DNA of 33,019 nt from positions 1 through 33,019 of the forward strand of contig PGXT01000008.1 in assembly GCA_002839285.1 (NCBI GenBank), in the 5' to 3' direction. Of the stretch, positions 1 to 8,414 are shown one piece after another. Below the pieces are notes generated by a model. The model saw only the letters and a program-made list of their open reading frames with translations. It was not told where the DNA came from and did no database searches. Position 1 is the stretch's first letter; every line of letters starts with the position of its first letter. Origin of the DNA: Spirochaetae bacterium HGW-Spirochaetae-5. GTDB taxonomy: Bacteria; Spirochaetota; UBA4802; UBA5550. The position numbers were made by a program, and so were the translations under genes.

Positions 1-2
1 CG

Positions 3-68
3 GAAGAGATATTTTTGAATCCAAATGAAGAAACTAAAGAGAGATTAAATCAAAAGAAAGCAGCTTAA
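3..68 (+). CDS. C-terminal end of an unidentified gene (5' truncated by window)
   Basis: An open frame enters from the left edge and ends at a TAA at 66-68, leaving 21 residues that read EEIFLNPNEETKERLNQKKA and a final A. The tail is charged and probably helical, like the C-terminus of a soluble enzyme. Nothing in it identifies a family. The next gene-like sequence follows after about 40 bases on the same strand, so it probably belongs to the same polysaccharide locus (inference from position only). Confidence 0.45.
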   Translation, partial: EEIFLNPNEETKERLNQKKAA

Positions 69-105
69 AAAGCGACAACTTTGTTGACACAAAGCGGTTC
101 CTCAC

Positions 106-279
106 ATGTATGCTCATAGTGGAAAGGATATGCGACATGTTTTTTTTAATGTAAAAATTTTAACAAGGATATTTTAAAACAAAGGTTTTAAAGTTATTGA
201 TTGTTACAGGGATAGAAGAGGTGATATGCATATACCGAACCATGATTGTATTAATTTTATTTGTAAGAATGAAAAGTGA
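106..279 (+). pseudogene. Decayed remnant, possibly the C-terminus of a methyltransferase-like gene
   Basis: One frame spans this stretch and is broken only by a TAA at 175-177. After that stop it reads NKGFKVIDCYRDRRGDMHIP and then NHDCINFICKNEK, ending at TGA 277-279. The second part looks like the last strand-helix-strand of a class I SAM methyltransferase or similar Rossmann protein: a GF-x-V-I-D strand followed by a conserved-looking D-C-I-N-F-I-C strand. No start codon with a ribosome site precedes it. It lies directly upstream of the intact DUF268 gene. I read it as a gene fragment left by rearrangement. The family assignment is a guess. Confidence 0.3.
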
Positions 280-288
280 AAAATTTAT

Positions 289-1008
289 ATGAATATTTTT
301 AAAATGAGAAGAATTGAATTTTTAAAACAATTTTTATTTTTTAAGTTTAATAAAAGCAAAGTAAGATTTCAATTGAATTTTAAAGATAGATATCCATGCC
401 TTAATGACAATACTTCAGTTTCAGGTTTTGACAGGCATTATGTTTATCATACTGCTTGGGCTGCTCGTATTATTGCAGAGATATCTCCAAGTAGGCATAT
501 TGATATTTCGTCAGATTTGAGATTTTCTACGATTGTTTCAGCTTTTGTTCCGATTGAGTTTTATGATTATAGACCTGCTAATATTGTACTCAATAATTAT
601 AAAACTGGAAGCGCTGATTTACTCGATCTTCATTTCGAAGACTTATCAATATATTCATTATCATGTATGCATGTAATTGAGCATATAGGTCTTGGTAGAT
701 ATGGTGATACTTTGGATTATGACGGTGATCTTAAAGCAATAAAGGAATTAAGCAGAGTATTAGCTCATAATGGAAATTTGTTATTCGTTGTACCGATAGG
801 AAAAGAACCTAAAATAATGTTTAATGCTCATAGAATATATTCTAAAGAACAGGTACTTGATTTTTTTATTCACGAAAAACTTGAATGTAAGGAGTTCGCG
901 ATAATACCCGAGGATTCTGAAGATGGAGGAATTATAATTAATCCATCTTCAGAATTGATTGATCGTCAGGTGTACGGTTGTGGATGTTTCTGGTTTATAA
1001 AAAAATGA
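289..1008 (+). CDS. DUF268 family protein (SAM-methyltransferase-like)
   Basis: A 239-residue protein with the DUF268 hallmark around residues 126-160: C-M-H-V-I-E-H-I-G-L-G-R-Y-G-D, then D-Y-D-G-D-L-K-A-I-K-E-L. This is followed by a V-P-I-G-K strand and an F-N-A-H-R motif. The family has a Rossmann methyltransferase-like fold and is common in glycan loci, but its reaction is not established. There is no signal peptide. The ATG at 289 has only a weak purine-rich stretch upstream; an in-frame ATG five codons in is possible. The gene ends 18 bases before the fucosyltransferase start, so the two are probably co-transcribed. A role in methylating or otherwise modifying a sugar is inferred from context. 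Confidence 0.8.
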   Translation: MNIFKMRRIEFLKQFLFFKFNKSKVRFQLNFKDRYPCLNDNTSVSGFDRHYVYHTAWAARIIAEISPSRHIDISSDLRFSTIVSAFVPIEFYDYRPANIVLNNYKTGSADLLDLHFEDLSIYSLSCMHVIEHIGLGRYGDTLDYDGDLKAIKELSRVLAHNGNLLFVVPIGKEPKIMFNAHRIYSKEQVLDFFIHEKLECKEFAIIPEDSEDGGIIINPSSELIDRQVYGCGCFWFIKK

Positions 1009-1026
1009 CTTTTGGGAAAGTTAGAA

Positions 1027-1953
1027 ATGTTTAAAAAAAAAGTTATAGTTAAAATTTCTGGAGGTCTTGGTAATCAATTGTTCCAATATTCGATAGGAAG
1101 GATGCTTTCAATTAAAAATGGTGCACCATTATATCTTGATATTAGTTTTTTTAAAAATGACAAATTTTACGATCGTATTTTTTTACTGGAGCAGTTTAAT
1201 ATAAAAGCGGATTCAATTTTTTCAGAAGCATATGAGCAAAAAGGTATAAACTTAATAAATAGGTTTATTAAATATTACAAGAAAATTGAAAAAACATTAA
1301 ATAAGTTTAATAAACATTTTGTTGATGAACCTTTTTTTTTAGAAGATGAATACAGTTCTCATCTAAATTATCTTTCTGGTAATCCATACAACAAATTTTT
1401 GAATAAAATATTTTATAATAAATATAAATATATAGTTCTCAACGGTTATTGGCAGAGTGAAAAGTATTTTAAATCAATTGAGCATATTATTAGAGATGAT
1501 CTGGAAATTATCCAGCCAATACCTTTAGAAAAAAAAACCATAGAAAGTAATCTTCGGAGTACAAATTCTGTATGTATTGGTGTCAGACAATATACTGATT
1601 CACCTGCAAGCGCCAATCATTTTAAGTTGGATGTAAATTATTATAACAAAGCTATGGATGACATTTCGAAAAAAATTGACTCACCTAAGTTTTATGTATT
1701 TACGTTGGAGAAGGATTGGGTGAAAGATAATATTACGGGGTATCCTTTGACGATAATAGAGCCTTCAATAACAAATGAAACAGCATACATTGATTTATAC
1801 CTTATGACTCAATGTAAACATTTTATAATAGCTAATAGCACCTTTCACTGGTGGGGTGCTTGGCTTGCCGATAATGATAATAAAATTGTTATAGCCCCTT
1901 CCAAAGGATGGGGTAATGAGTGTGCAATACCAGATGTATGGATAAAAATCTGA
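1027..1953 (+). CDS. GT11 family glycosyltransferase, probable alpha-1,2-fucosyltransferase
   Basis: The 308-residue protein opens with the GT11 signature GGLGNQLFQY (residues 12-21) and ends with the family block N-S-T-F-H-W-W-G-A-W-L near residues 270-285. GT11 enzymes transfer L-fucose from GDP-fucose to a galactose or similar acceptor at the cytoplasmic face during repeat-unit assembly. The donor would come from gmd and fcl in this window. The usual second motif (H-x-R-R-G-D-Y) is replaced by C-I-G-V-R-Q-Y-T-D-S around Arg187. The ATG at 1027 is chosen because GGAAAG lies a few bases upstream; the TTG at 1012 lacks a ribosome site. Family membership is secure; linkage and acceptor are not. 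Confidence 0.85.
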   Translation: MFKKKVIVKISGGLGNQLFQYSIGRMLSIKNGAPLYLDISFFKNDKFYDRIFLLEQFNIKADSIFSEAYEQKGINLINRFIKYYKKIEKTLNKFNKHFVDEPFFLEDEYSSHLNYLSGNPYNKFLNKIFYNKYKYIVLNGYWQSEKYFKSIEHIIRDDLEIIQPIPLEKKTIESNLRSTNSVCIGVRQYTDSPASANHFKLDVNYYNKAMDDISKKIDSPKFYVFTLEKDWVKDNITGYPLTIIEPSITNETAYIDLYLMTQCKHFIIANSTFHWWGAWLADNDNKIVIAPSKGWGNECAIPDVWIKI

Positions 1954-1970
1954 CTTAAAGGGATTTCATA

Positions 1971-2996
1971 ATGTCATTAACTGTTATCATGCCCGTATAC
2001 AATTGCGAAAATTATATTAAAGCTGCAATTGATAGCATTTTGAATCAGACTTTTTTTAATTTTACTTTACTCATAATAAATGATGGTTCGACTGACAATA
2101 CTGAAAAAATAATCTTTTCGTATACTGATCGCAGGATAACATATTTAAAAAATGAAAATAATATGGGAATTGTTTATTCAAGGAATAGGGGTATAGCAAA
2201 TGCTGATTCAGTTTATTTAGCATGGATGGATGCGGATGATATCGCATTTTCTGAAAGGTTGCAGAAGCAATTTGATTTTTTAGAAAATAATCATGAGTAT
2301 GATCTTTGTTTTACTAATATAATAACTATAAATAAAAATGATGAAGTAATATCAAAACCCTGGTTTTCTGATAAATGCACACCCGTTGAGTGGGATATAA
2401 TTTGGTCAAATCCCATTCCTCAGCCTTCTGTAATGTTAAGAAAAAAAATTCTTGTTAGTAATGATTTAATATATGACGAAGAATTAACTACTGCAGAGGA
2501 TTATGATCTTTGGACCCGTATTTCTTTAAATTCAAAAATTGCACGGTTGGATGATGTATTATTGCTTTATAGGAAAACGGAACAAAGTGCATATCACATG
2601 GATGTAAAAAAAGCGCTTGATACCTCAATTCTTTCTAACTACAGGTTTATTGAAAATCTTACAGGTGAAGAGCCGCCATTTTTTCATATTTATCTTACCC
2701 AGTTTCATCAGGTTCTCGGTTATCCAGTTGTTTTTGTAAATATTATCCTGCTTAAAAAATGGATGGATAAATTAATCAGGATACTTGGGAATAGATGGGA
2801 TTGGGATCAGACTCAATTGAATGAAGTAAAAAAAAACTCGGAAGTACTAATTACAAATTATTTAAGAAGACTGGATAAAAGAATTTTATTAAAGAATATT
2901 ATTTTTTCAAGAAAAGAAAATTTTTATACTTTTATTCAATTAATTTTTAGTTTAGTACAACGTACTATAAGTAAAATTATAGCTTCGTTATTTTAA
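1971..2996 (+). CDS. GT2 family glycosyltransferase
   Basis: A 341-residue GT-A fold enzyme. The N-terminus shows the family strand T-V-I-M-P-V-Y-N, the N-D-G-S-T-D-N-T nucleotide-binding loop near residue 38, and a W-M-D-A-D-D motif near residues 84-89 that supplies the metal-binding D-x-D. A second conserved acidic block, T-A-E-D-Y-D-L-W, follows near residue 175. The C-terminal third is basic with hydrophobic stretches, which suggests peripheral membrane contact. It starts 17 bases after the fucosyltransferase stop with AAAGGG upstream, so it is in the same transcription unit. It should add one sugar of the repeat unit on undecaprenyl-PP; donor and linkage cannot be read from sequence. Confidence 0.88.
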   Translation: MSLTVIMPVYNCENYIKAAIDSILNQTFFNFTLLIINDGSTDNTEKIIFSYTDRRITYLKNENNMGIVYSRNRGIANADSVYLAWMDADDIAFSERLQKQFDFLENNHEYDLCFTNIITINKNDEVISKPWFSDKCTPVEWDIIWSNPIPQPSVMLRKKILVSNDLIYDEELTTAEDYDLWTRISLNSKIARLDDVLLLYRKTEQSAYHMDVKKALDTSILSNYRFIENLTGEEPPFFHIYLTQFHQVLGYPVVFVNIILLKKWMDKLIRILGNRWDWDQTQLNEVKKNSEVLITNYLRRLDKRILLKNIIFSRKENFYTFIQLIFSLVQRTISKIIASLF

Positions 2997-3076
2997 ATTG
3001 ATATTTGTTATTCTAATGATGATCAATGATATGAAAAAAATCGCATTTACGAATTCAAAATGATTTGTGAAATTAT

Positions 3077-4342
3077 ATGAATATTAAAAATAATAATGGA
3101 ATACCGGTAATTTTAAAAGATTTAAGATCTTTTTTCATAAAATTTTTTTACATGTTATCGAGTGAATTTACTCATTACAAAGATGAATTTATTTTATATA
3201 TAGAAAAATACGTTGAGTTAAACAAATTTTATAAAATACATAAGGAATTGGATAAAATACATAATAAGTCCATATTGATATTCCATCATAACTTTGGCGG
3301 AGGAGCAGATAAATTTCTTAAAGAAATAGTAGATAATGATAAAATTCATAATTATTTGATAATCCATTACAATGGTAATAGAAAAAAATATGTAATTACT
3401 GTATTGATAAAGAATTTTGATCTGCAAAAATACGAGTTTAAGGAATTAGATGAATTATCTTTATTATTAAAAAATGTATTACTTGAAGAAATAATAATTA
3501 ATGAACTGGTTTCATATACTGATATATATACAATTTTGCAATACATGGTAAATCTTAAAAAAGAGCTTGATGTTAAACTTACTTTTTTTGTTCACGATTA
3601 TTTTTCAGTTTGTCCATCATATAATCTGATGTATAATGATTATAATTTCTGTGGTATTTGTTCACCTCCGGATTTAAGATGTTTGAAGGATAATAAACAC
3701 GTAATCAAAAAATATAAATCTTATGATATACAAACCTGGAGAAATAATTGGAATCTTTTTTTTAAAAGTATTGATGATATTGTTGTATTTTCTGAAAGTT
3801 CAAAAAATATTTTAACAACTGCATATCCTGAATTGAATAATAGGAAAATTATTGTAAAACCTCATACTGTATCGTATATTAGAAAAGCAGCAATAGATAA
3901 CAATCATATAAATCTGACAATCGGTTTTATAGGCCACATTTCTAAAATAAAAGGCAGCACTATTATCATGGAGATGCAGCGGATTATTGATTCAAAAAAA
4001 ATGAATATAAAACTTGTTCTAGTTGGTATATTGGAAAAAGGAATTGAATCAGATTCATTAAAAATCACTGGTAAATACAAAATAGGTGATCTAGTAGATC
4101 TTGTTGAAGAAAATTGTATTGATATTATTTTTATACCATCTGTCTGTCCCGAAACATTTTCTTACGCAACTGAAGAGGCTATTCAGATGGGACTGCCCGT
4201 TGCAGTTTTTAATTTGGGTGCCCCGGCAGAGCGTGTTAAAAGATATAATAAAGGGATAATTATTGATCAAATTGATGCGGAATACTCTTTGAAAAAAATC
4301 AATAATTATTATTTAAAATATTTAAATAGTTCCACGTGGTGA
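3077..4342 (+). CDS. GT4-like glycosyltransferase (GT-B fold)
   Basis: A 421-residue protein. Residues 65-80 contain F-H-H-N-F-G-G-G-A-D-K-F, the glycine-rich N-domain loop of GT-B enzymes. Around 170-200 it has a H-D-Y-F-S-V-C-P-S-Y-N block with clustered cysteines (F-C-G-I-C-S-P-P-D-L-R-C), seen in a subset of GT4 proteins. The C-domain has I-G-F-I-G-H-I-S-K-I-K-G near 277-290 and a P-E-T-F-S-Y-A-T-E-E element near 355-365 that fits the E-x7-E donor-binding motif. Coding sequence is very AT-rich. An 80-base gap precedes it and a 97-base gap follows. Donor and acceptor are unknown. Confidence 0.78.
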   Translation: MNIKNNNGIPVILKDLRSFFIKFFYMLSSEFTHYKDEFILYIEKYVELNKFYKIHKELDKIHNKSILIFHHNFGGGADKFLKEIVDNDKIHNYLIIHYNGNRKKYVITVLIKNFDLQKYEFKELDELSLLLKNVLLEEIIINELVSYTDIYTILQYMVNLKKELDVKLTFFVHDYFSVCPSYNLMYNDYNFCGICSPPDLRCLKDNKHVIKKYKSYDIQTWRNNWNLFFKSIDDIVVFSESSKNILTTAYPELNNRKIIVKPHTVSYIRKAAIDNNHINLTIGFIGHISKIKGSTIIMEMQRIIDSKKMNIKLVLVGILEKGIESDSLKITGKYKIGDLVDLVEENCIDIIFIPSVCPETFSYATEEAIQMGLPVAVFNLGAPAERVKRYNKGIIIDQIDAEYSLKKINNYYLKYLNSSTW

Positions 4343-4439
4343 TTCATTGGTTACACCAAATAATTTTTAATTATTTACGTATGATGGTAATAATTAAATA
4401 ATCTGTGTCGGATGATATTTTTTTAAGGAATGTAGCTTG

Positions 4440-5381
4440 ATGGATCAGAAATTAGTATCAATAGCAATGGCAACATATAATGGTGCAGCATATTTAAAAT
4501 TGCAGCTTGACTCAATAATTGCGCAGACTTATAAAAATATTGAAATTATTATTTGCGATGACTGTTCAAGTGATGGAACTGTTAAGATACTTGAAGAGTA
4601 TTGTTTAAATCGTAATATCAGGTATTATGTGAATGAAAAAAATCTGGGATATATAAAAAATTTTGAAAAAGTATTAGGTTATTGCTCCGGAGATTTTATT
4701 GCTCTGGCTGATCAGGATGATATATGGCTGGAAAACAAGGTGGAATTTCTGGTGAATAATATTGGTGATTCTACTCTTATATTTTCCGATTCATGCCTGA
4801 TAGATGAACAGGGCGAACTTCTTGCAAAGTCTTATCTTAAACATCAGAATATTGACATTCCGGGAAGTGCTGGTCAGTTAAACAGATTAATGTTTTGTAA
4901 TTATGTTACCGGTTGTACGGTTCTTTTTAAAAGGGACATTTTAGAAAAAGCCTTCCCGTTTATTGATACAATATCTCATGACTGGTGGATTGCACTGCAT
5001 GCATCAATTAATGGAGGTATAGCATCGGTGAATACACCGCTGGTATTATACAGGCAACATCCGGGAAATACAATAGGCGCTGAAAAATTTAATATAAGAA
5101 AAATATTCAGAATTATTAGAAAAGTAAATACAAGAAGATTAAAGGTAATTAATGAGTGTGACCGTTTGTGCCGGATATCAGAATGTCTTAAGTCAAGATA
5201 TGAAAATTTTAAGGATTTAGATAGAGTAGCCGAAATAGAAAGAGATCTTTTTATTTACCGGAAATCATTAATGAAAAAAACTCCTTTGCATTTAAATGCA
5301 TTTTTAATAGCATGGAAGTATCGTAAGTGCTGGTTTGATAATCATCCTGAAATCTGTGCGCTTGCAAAATTGATAGTATAA
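4440..5381 (+). CDS. GT2 family glycosyltransferase, rhamnosyltransferase-like
   Basis: A 313-residue GT-A enzyme beginning M-D-Q-K-L-V-S-I-A-M-A-T-Y-N-G. It has C-D-D-C-S-S-D-G-T near residue 40 and L-A-D-Q-D-D-I-W near residue 93, the latter typical of the subgroup that includes many bacterial alpha-L-rhamnosyltransferases. A D-W-W element near 180 and a Y-R-Q-H-P-G-N block near 205 are also characteristic. AAGGA lies 10 bases before the ATG at 4440; a TTG immediately upstream (4437) is in frame and could also serve. No rmlABD genes are present to make dTDP-L-rhamnose, so the donor may instead be one of the GDP- or CDP-deoxysugars made here (inference). Confidence 0.85.
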   Translation: MDQKLVSIAMATYNGAAYLKLQLDSIIAQTYKNIEIIICDDCSSDGTVKILEEYCLNRNIRYYVNEKNLGYIKNFEKVLGYCSGDFIALADQDDIWLENKVEFLVNNIGDSTLIFSDSCLIDEQGELLAKSYLKHQNIDIPGSAGQLNRLMFCNYVTGCTVLFKRDILEKAFPFIDTISHDWWIALHASINGGIASVNTPLVLYRQHPGNTIGAEKFNIRKIFRIIRKVNTRRLKVINECDRLCRISECLKSRYENFKDLDRVAEIERDLFIYRKSLMKKTPLHLNAFLIAWKYRKCWFDNHPEICALAKLIV

Positions 5382-5399
5382 GGGAAAGAATTATTTCTT

Positions 5400-6359
5400 A
5401 TGAAAATATTAATCACCGGATTTTCAGGTTTTGTAAGCAGGCATTTTATCGATTATCTTGAAGATCATAAGATTAAGTCTGAGATTCTTGGTGTTGATAT
5501 TAATCCGCCGGGATATAATTATAATGATTTAAAATTATCACATGTCAGATTTGAACAGGTTGATCTTCTCAATACCGGAAAACTGGAAAACATTATATAC
5601 ACATTCCAGCCCGATTATATCCTGCATCTTGCATCGTACAGTAGTGTGGGCTTCAGCTGGAAAAATCCATCTCTTAGTTTTAGAAATAATATTAATATCT
5701 TTTTGAATTTAATGGAAATAGTGCGGGAAGTCTCCCCCTGTTGCCGTGTCCTTTCTGTCGGATCGTCTGAGGAATACGGTAATGTAGATGAAAGCATGCT
5801 CCCTTTGCGTGAGGAGTATTTTTTAAAACCCGTAAGTCCATATGCTGTTGCCAGGGTATCGCAGGAGCATCTTTCCAGGGTATATTGTGACGGATTTGGA
5901 CTTGATGTTGTTATGACCCGTTCTTTTAATCATATGGGGCCGGGGCAGAAGGATATATTTGTTGTTTCATCTTTTGCTAAGCAGCTTGTGGAAATTAAAA
6001 AAGGGATAAGAAAGGATGCAGTGCTTATTACAGGTGATACATCTGTAATAAGAGATTTTCTCGATGTACGTGATGTTGTGGATGCCTATTACAAACTGCT
6101 TAAAAGCGGTTTACGAGGTGAGGTGTATAATATATGCAGCGGACAGGGGATAGCTCTGCAGCAGCTGATTATAACTATGTGTGAGATCCTGGATTTAGAG
6201 GTAAAACTGGAAGTTGATAATAATCTTATTCGCCCCAATGATAATATGATTATAGTCGGTTCCAATGAAAAATTGAAAAATACTACTGAATGGATACAGA
6301 AAATCCCTCTATATCAAAGCTTAAATGATCTTATAAATTATTGGATTGAAAGAACTTAA
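5400..6359 (+). CDS. rmd: GDP-6-deoxy-4-keto-mannose reductase-like SDR (RMD-like)
   Basis: A 319-residue extended SDR. It has the Rossmann motif G-F-S-G-F-V-S-R-H (residues 7-15), H-L-A-S-Y-S-S-V, G-S-S-E-E-Y-G, and F-N-H-M-G-P-G-Q-K-D, the last being a strong marker of GDP-mannose dehydratase/RMD relatives. RMD reduces GDP-4-keto-6-deoxy-D-mannose to GDP-D-rhamnose, and the substrate would come from Gmd encoded at 12729. The usual Y-x-x-x-K catalytic pair reads Y148-A-V-A-R152, so lysine is replaced by arginine. It begins 18 bases after the preceding GT2 gene. The alternative is another GDP- or CDP-hexose epimerase/dehydratase; RMD is the best fit. Confidence 0.65.
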   Translation: MKILITGFSGFVSRHFIDYLEDHKIKSEILGVDINPPGYNYNDLKLSHVRFEQVDLLNTGKLENIIYTFQPDYILHLASYSSVGFSWKNPSLSFRNNINIFLNLMEIVREVSPCCRVLSVGSSEEYGNVDESMLPLREEYFLKPVSPYAVARVSQEHLSRVYCDGFGLDVVMTRSFNHMGPGQKDIFVVSSFAKQLVEIKKGIRKDAVLITGDTSVIRDFLDVRDVVDAYYKLLKSGLRGEVYNICSGQGIALQQLIITMCEILDLEVKLEVDNNLIRPNDNMIIVGSNEKLKNTTEWIQKIPLYQSLNDLINYWIERT

Positions 6360-6526
6360 TAATTGAATTTTAGCTAGTTTAATAATCATGACACTAAATC
6401 TTATAAATATTGTATCCTTCTACTAAAAAAACTTGCCACGATGAATACTTTTTTTATTCTTTACAGAATAATGATGCCTGCTTATTGTACTAATCTGACA
6501 AATAATTATAACATGGAGCATATAAT

Positions 6527-7300
6527 ATGAAAATTGTTCTGCTTGCCGGCGGTATGGGTACAAGACTTAGCGAAGAGACCGATATCCGGCCTAAACCTAT
6601 GGTTGAAATCGGCGGTAAACCTATACTCTGGCATATTATGAAGATATATTCACACTATGGATTTAATGAATTTATAATCTGTTTAGGTTATAAGGGTTAT
6701 TTTATTAAAGAGTATTTTTATCACTATTTTCTTCATAATTCAGATGTAACATTTGACTTCTCCGGTCAATGTCAGGAGCGAATTGTTCATAACACAAAGG
6801 CTGAACCATGGAAAGTAACACTGGTAGATACCGGCGCAGAGACTATGACCGGCGGAAGGTTAAGGCGTGTAAAAGAGTATATAGGGAATGAAACATTTAT
6901 GATGACCTACGGTGATGGTGTAGGTGATGTGGATATAAATGAACTGGTTAAATTTCATAAATCTAACGGCAAAAAAGCGACATTGACAGCTGTTCTTCCA
7001 TCCGGTAAATTCGGTGCACTTGAAATAAAGGGTAATTTAATTAACTCATTTCAGGAGAAACCTAAAGGTGACGGCAGCTGGGTGAATGGAGGTTTTTTTG
7101 TGCTTGAACCCTCTGTCTTTGATCTTTTGAAAGATGATACTACTATATGGGAGCGCTATCCTCTTGAAAAACTGGCATCATCGGATCAACTTACCGCGTA
7201 TAAACATAACGGATTCTGGAAACCCATGGATACACTCCGCGATAAAATTGATCTGAACGCCATGTGGGAAGCTGGCAATGCTCCCTGGAAGATCTGGTGA
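6527..7300 (+). CDS. rfbF: Glucose-1-phosphate cytidylyltransferase
   Basis: A 257-residue sugar nucleotidyltransferase, the usual length for RfbF/DdhA. It opens with L-A-G-G-M-G-T-R-L (residues 6-14) and P-K-P-M-V-E-I-G-G-K-P, the nucleotide and sugar phosphate loop. G-D-G-V-G-D-V-D and W-V-N-G-G-F-F-V-L-E-P follow further in, the latter a family fingerprint. It makes CDP-glucose from CTP and glucose-1-P, the first step to CDP-3,6-dideoxyhexoses. GGAG lies 8 bases before the ATG. It is preceded by a 167-base gap, the longest in this part of the locus, which may hold a promoter. rfbG follows after 7 bases. Base composition is visibly less AT-rich than the glycosyltransferase genes upstream. 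Confidence 0.95.
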   Translation: MKIVLLAGGMGTRLSEETDIRPKPMVEIGGKPILWHIMKIYSHYGFNEFIICLGYKGYFIKEYFYHYFLHNSDVTFDFSGQCQERIVHNTKAEPWKVTLVDTGAETMTGGRLRRVKEYIGNETFMMTYGDGVGDVDINELVKFHKSNGKKATLTAVLPSGKFGALEIKGNLINSFQEKPKGDGSWVNGGFFVLEPSVFDLLKDDTTIWERYPLEKLASSDQLTAYKHNGFWKPMDTLRDKIDLNAMWEAGNAPWKIW

Positions 7301-7307
7301 GGGCAAT

Positions 7308-8405
7308 TTGAAAAATCTTTTTAGCGGAATTTATAACAACAAAAGAGTATTTCTCACCGGTCATACGGGATTTAAAGGATCATGGATGGCCCTTTGGCTG
7401 AAGAGTCTCGGTGCTGAGGTATACGGATATTCGCTCCCTCCGATATACTCGCCAGCTCACTATAATCTGACAAATCTTGATATTGCCGAAACTCTTGGTG
7501 ATATTAGAGATTATCAGAATTTAAACAAAGCCATTTCTGAATTTAAACCGGATATGGTTATTCACATGGCCGCTCAGCCGCTTGTAAGGCTTTCCTACCG
7601 GGAACCGCTTGAAACTTTTGAGACTAATGTTATGGGTACTGCTAATATTTTAAATGCATGCAGAACGGTTGAATCTGTAAAAGCAATTGTTAATATTACT
7701 ACAGATAAATGCTATGAAAACAGAGAGTGGGTCTGGGGTTACCGGGAAATTGATCCAATGGGTGGACATGATCCATACAGCGCGTCAAAAGGATGTGCCG
7801 AACTTGTTGCATCATCTTTTAGAAATTCTTTTTTTAATATTGAAAAATATGGTAAGGATCATCATGTCCTTTTGTCAAGTGTACGTGCCGGGAATGTAAT
7901 AGGGGGAGGGGACTGGTCTGATGACAGATTAATCCCTGACATTATGAAGGCTGTAAGTAAAAATGAGGAAGTAATTATAAGATCTCCAAAATCTACAAGA
8001 CCGTGGCAGCATGTTCTCGATCCTTTAAGCGGATACCTTCAGATTGGACAGAAGCTTCTTGAGGGTAATACCGATTTTGCCGAAGCATGGAACTTCGGAC
8101 CGGCAGATGAAGGATCAATCACTGTTCTTGAAGTAGTTCAGAATATCAAAAAAAGCTGGGATAAAGTTAAATACCGGATAGAATCTTCAGGTGATAATCT
8201 TCATGAAGCCAATCTTTTAAAACTTGATTGTTCCAAAGCTCATATGAGGCTGAAATGGAAGAGCGTATGGGATTCTTCAAAAACATTTGAAGCCACGACA
8301 AACTGGTACAAAGAGTATTATGAAAACAAAAGGATTATCAGTGAGCAGCAATTGGGAAGTTTTATCAAAGATGCAGTGAATGTCGGGCATTCATGGACAC
8401 TGTAG
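7308..8405 (+). CDS. rfbG: CDP-glucose 4,6-dehydratase
   Basis: A 365-residue extended SDR that converts CDP-glucose to CDP-4-keto-6-deoxyglucose with bound NAD. Visible motifs are T-G-H-T-G-F-K-G-S-W (NAD-binding), H-M-A-A-Q-P-L-V-R, N-I-T-T-D-K-C-Y-E-N, and D-P-Y-S-A-S-K-G-C-A-E-L carrying the catalytic Y-x-x-x-K. All are standard for RfbG/DdhB. The TTG at 7308 is chosen because GTGAGGG overlapping the rfbF stop is well placed. An ATG at 7278 would add ten residues inside rfbF and has no ribosome site. The tight spacing implies translational coupling with rfbF. Confidence 0.94.
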   Translation: MKNLFSGIYNNKRVFLTGHTGFKGSWMALWLKSLGAEVYGYSLPPIYSPAHYNLTNLDIAETLGDIRDYQNLNKAISEFKPDMVIHMAAQPLVRLSYREPLETFETNVMGTANILNACRTVESVKAIVNITTDKCYENREWVWGYREIDPMGGHDPYSASKGCAELVASSFRNSFFNIEKYGKDHHVLLSSVRAGNVIGGGDWSDDRLIPDIMKAVSKNEEVIIRSPKSTRPWQHVLDPLSGYLQIGQKLLEGNTDFAEAWNFGPADEGSITVLEVVQNIKKSWDKVKYRIESSGDNLHEANLLKLDCSKAHMRLKWKSVWDSSKTFEATTNWYKEYYENKRIISEQQLGSFIKDAVNVGHSWTL

Positions 8406-8414
8406 ATTAACGAT

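Noticed and set aside
84..114. TTGACA at 84-89 as a promoter for the DUF268 gene
   Set aside because: The best -10 (TATGCT at 109-114) is weak and needs a 19-base spacer; it also lies within the apparent gene remnant.
3016..3063. 15-residue open frame ending F-T-N-S-K before the GT4 gene
   Set aside because: It resembles the first residues of a GT4 protein (M-K-K-I-A-F) but is too short to support as a gene or a remnant.
6485..6512. TTGTAC/TATAAC as a promoter for rfbF
   Set aside because: Transcription would start downstream of the rfbF ribosome site (GGAG 6515-6518), so this pair cannot serve that gene.
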